Positions 5,386-5,884 of a stretch of DNA of 5,884 nt are shown here, piece after piece. The translations under genes and the position numbers were made by a program. The notes under the pieces are model-generated. The model did not search any database and was not told the DNA's origin. It worked only from the letters and a program-made list of their open reading frames with translations. This DNA comes from JBHGBB01 sp041946755 (GTDB lineage Bacteria > UBP4 > UBA4092 > JAOAEQ01), in the NCBI GenBank assembly GCA_041946755.1, contig JBHGBB010000221.1:1-5884 (forward strand). Direction: 5' to 3'. Position 1 is the stretch's first letter. Each line of letters begins with the position of its first letter.

Positions 5386-5884
5386 TTATCGTACCGTAAA
5401 GAATTGGGTGACAACCAACAGCCAATCATTAGGTACAAAATAATGGATGGTTCCGAGGATTGTCCCCAGAACGATAAAGGTTACTAATAAAATTTTTCCG
5501 GCATCCTGGCCGCGTAAGCTCCCTAGCAATTTCGGTTCCCGGGATAAATAGGCACTGGCGGCATACAGTTCTTCGCCGATTAAAGTATAGTCACAGGCAA
5601 CGATAAAGAATGGGAGTTGATATCTCGAATCGGTCCCGGCAACTTGAATGGCACCGGTCGACGCGCCGGTTTCCGCTAAAATAATCGATTCTGCTGCAAA
5701 AGTACCCAAGAAGAAATTCGCGGCTGGTTTTTCCCGAACCATAATCCCGTCAACGGCAGCGGTAAATCCAAATTGGTCTTCGGTAACATAATAGATATCA
5801 TTCGGATTGAATACATCCGGTCTTCCAATATTAATATATGCTTCTCGAACTACTTCCTGACATACCGTCATCGTAATCGAAAAC
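5386..5884 (-). CDS. DUF6754-like membrane-anchored protein, C-terminal part (runs off window)
   Basis: The frame is open across the right edge. An ATG at 5869-5871 exists, but the four codons before it are also open and the next stop is not in the window, so the gene very likely starts outside. About 165 residues are visible. Counting from that Met, they include GRPDVFNPND (16-25), a segment EDQFGFTAAVDGIM (31-44), and FAAESIILAETGA (58-70). GAIQVAGTDSRYQLPFF (73-89), DYTLIGEELYAASAYLSREP (94-113) and GSLRGQD (117-123) come next. A membrane helix at about 126-145 and a short tail ending in FFTVR close the protein. From memory, the central motif block matches the uncharacterised family DUF6754; a profile search was not possible. 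It is the most upstream visible gene of the four-gene cluster. Function is unknown; nothing resembling a known active site is apparent. Confidence 0.8.
   Translation of the reverse strand, partial: FSITMTVCQEVVREAYINIGRPDVFNPNDIYYVTEDQFGFTAAVDGIMVREKPAANFFLGTFAAESIILAETGASTGAIQVAGTDSRYQLPFFIVACDYTLIGEELYAASAYLSREPKLLGSLRGQDAGKILLVTFIVLGTILGTIHYFVPNDWLLVVTQFFTVR

Noticed and set aside
1..5884. Horizontal gene transfer or a genomic island as the cause of the composition break
   Set aside because: No integrase, tRNA, direct repeats or insertion sequence is present at the break, and both flanking genes are cut within codons at a shared short stretch, which fits a chimera better.

Overview
This window is best read as three unrelated pieces of DNA joined end to end. 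Piece A (1 to about 150) and piece B (about 140 to 845) are GC-rich (a sampled line of B is about 70% G+C). Piece C (about 824 to 5884) is AT-richer (a sampled line is about 43% G+C). Both joins fall inside coding sequence, cut genes of unrelated function, and sit on short stretches that read sensibly in both flanking genes. That pattern is typical of a metagenome-assembly or amplification chimera rather than of horizontal transfer.

Piece A holds, on the minus strand, the middle of a thioredoxin reductase, including its CATC redox site. Piece B holds the 3' end of a DppB/OppB-type permease gene. A good Shine-Dalgarno site follows, then the first half of the DppC/OppC-type partner, so B is a fragment of a peptide/nickel ABC-importer operon, perhaps from an actinobacterium-like high-GC organism.

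Piece C, about 5 kb, comes from a Gram-negative bacterium that makes lipid A. It starts with a Gfo/Idh/MocA-family NAD(P)-dependent oxidoreductase that lacks only its first ten or so residues. A complete lpxB (lipid-A-disaccharide synthase) follows 34 bp downstream, and the two form the end of a lipid A operon on the plus strand. The oxidoreductase next to lpxB recalls GnnA, which makes 3-amino-3-deoxy UDP-GlcNAc, but the partner genes lie outside the window.

Converging on lpxB from the right is a four-gene minus-strand cluster of unknown function. In transcription order it encodes a DUF6754-like protein with a C-terminal membrane anchor (cut by the window edge), a 218-residue six-helix membrane protein, a 273-residue protein anchored at both ends around a soluble domain, and a 238-residue multi-helix membrane protein. 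The first and third proteins end in the same layout (GxD, a membrane helix, then GxIxYF) and seem to share a matching segment before it, so they may be diverged paralogues. A long imperfect hairpin fills the gap before the 273-residue gene. This cluster is the best candidate for an undescribed system: probably an envelope complex of two related anchored proteins with two multi-spanning membrane partners.

The host of piece C cannot be named from this sequence. An uncultured Gram-negative lineage is likely, since lpxB requires an LPS-type outer membrane and start sites carry few clear Shine-Dalgarno motifs. No RNA genes, CRISPR arrays, insertion sequences or clear intrinsic terminators were seen.
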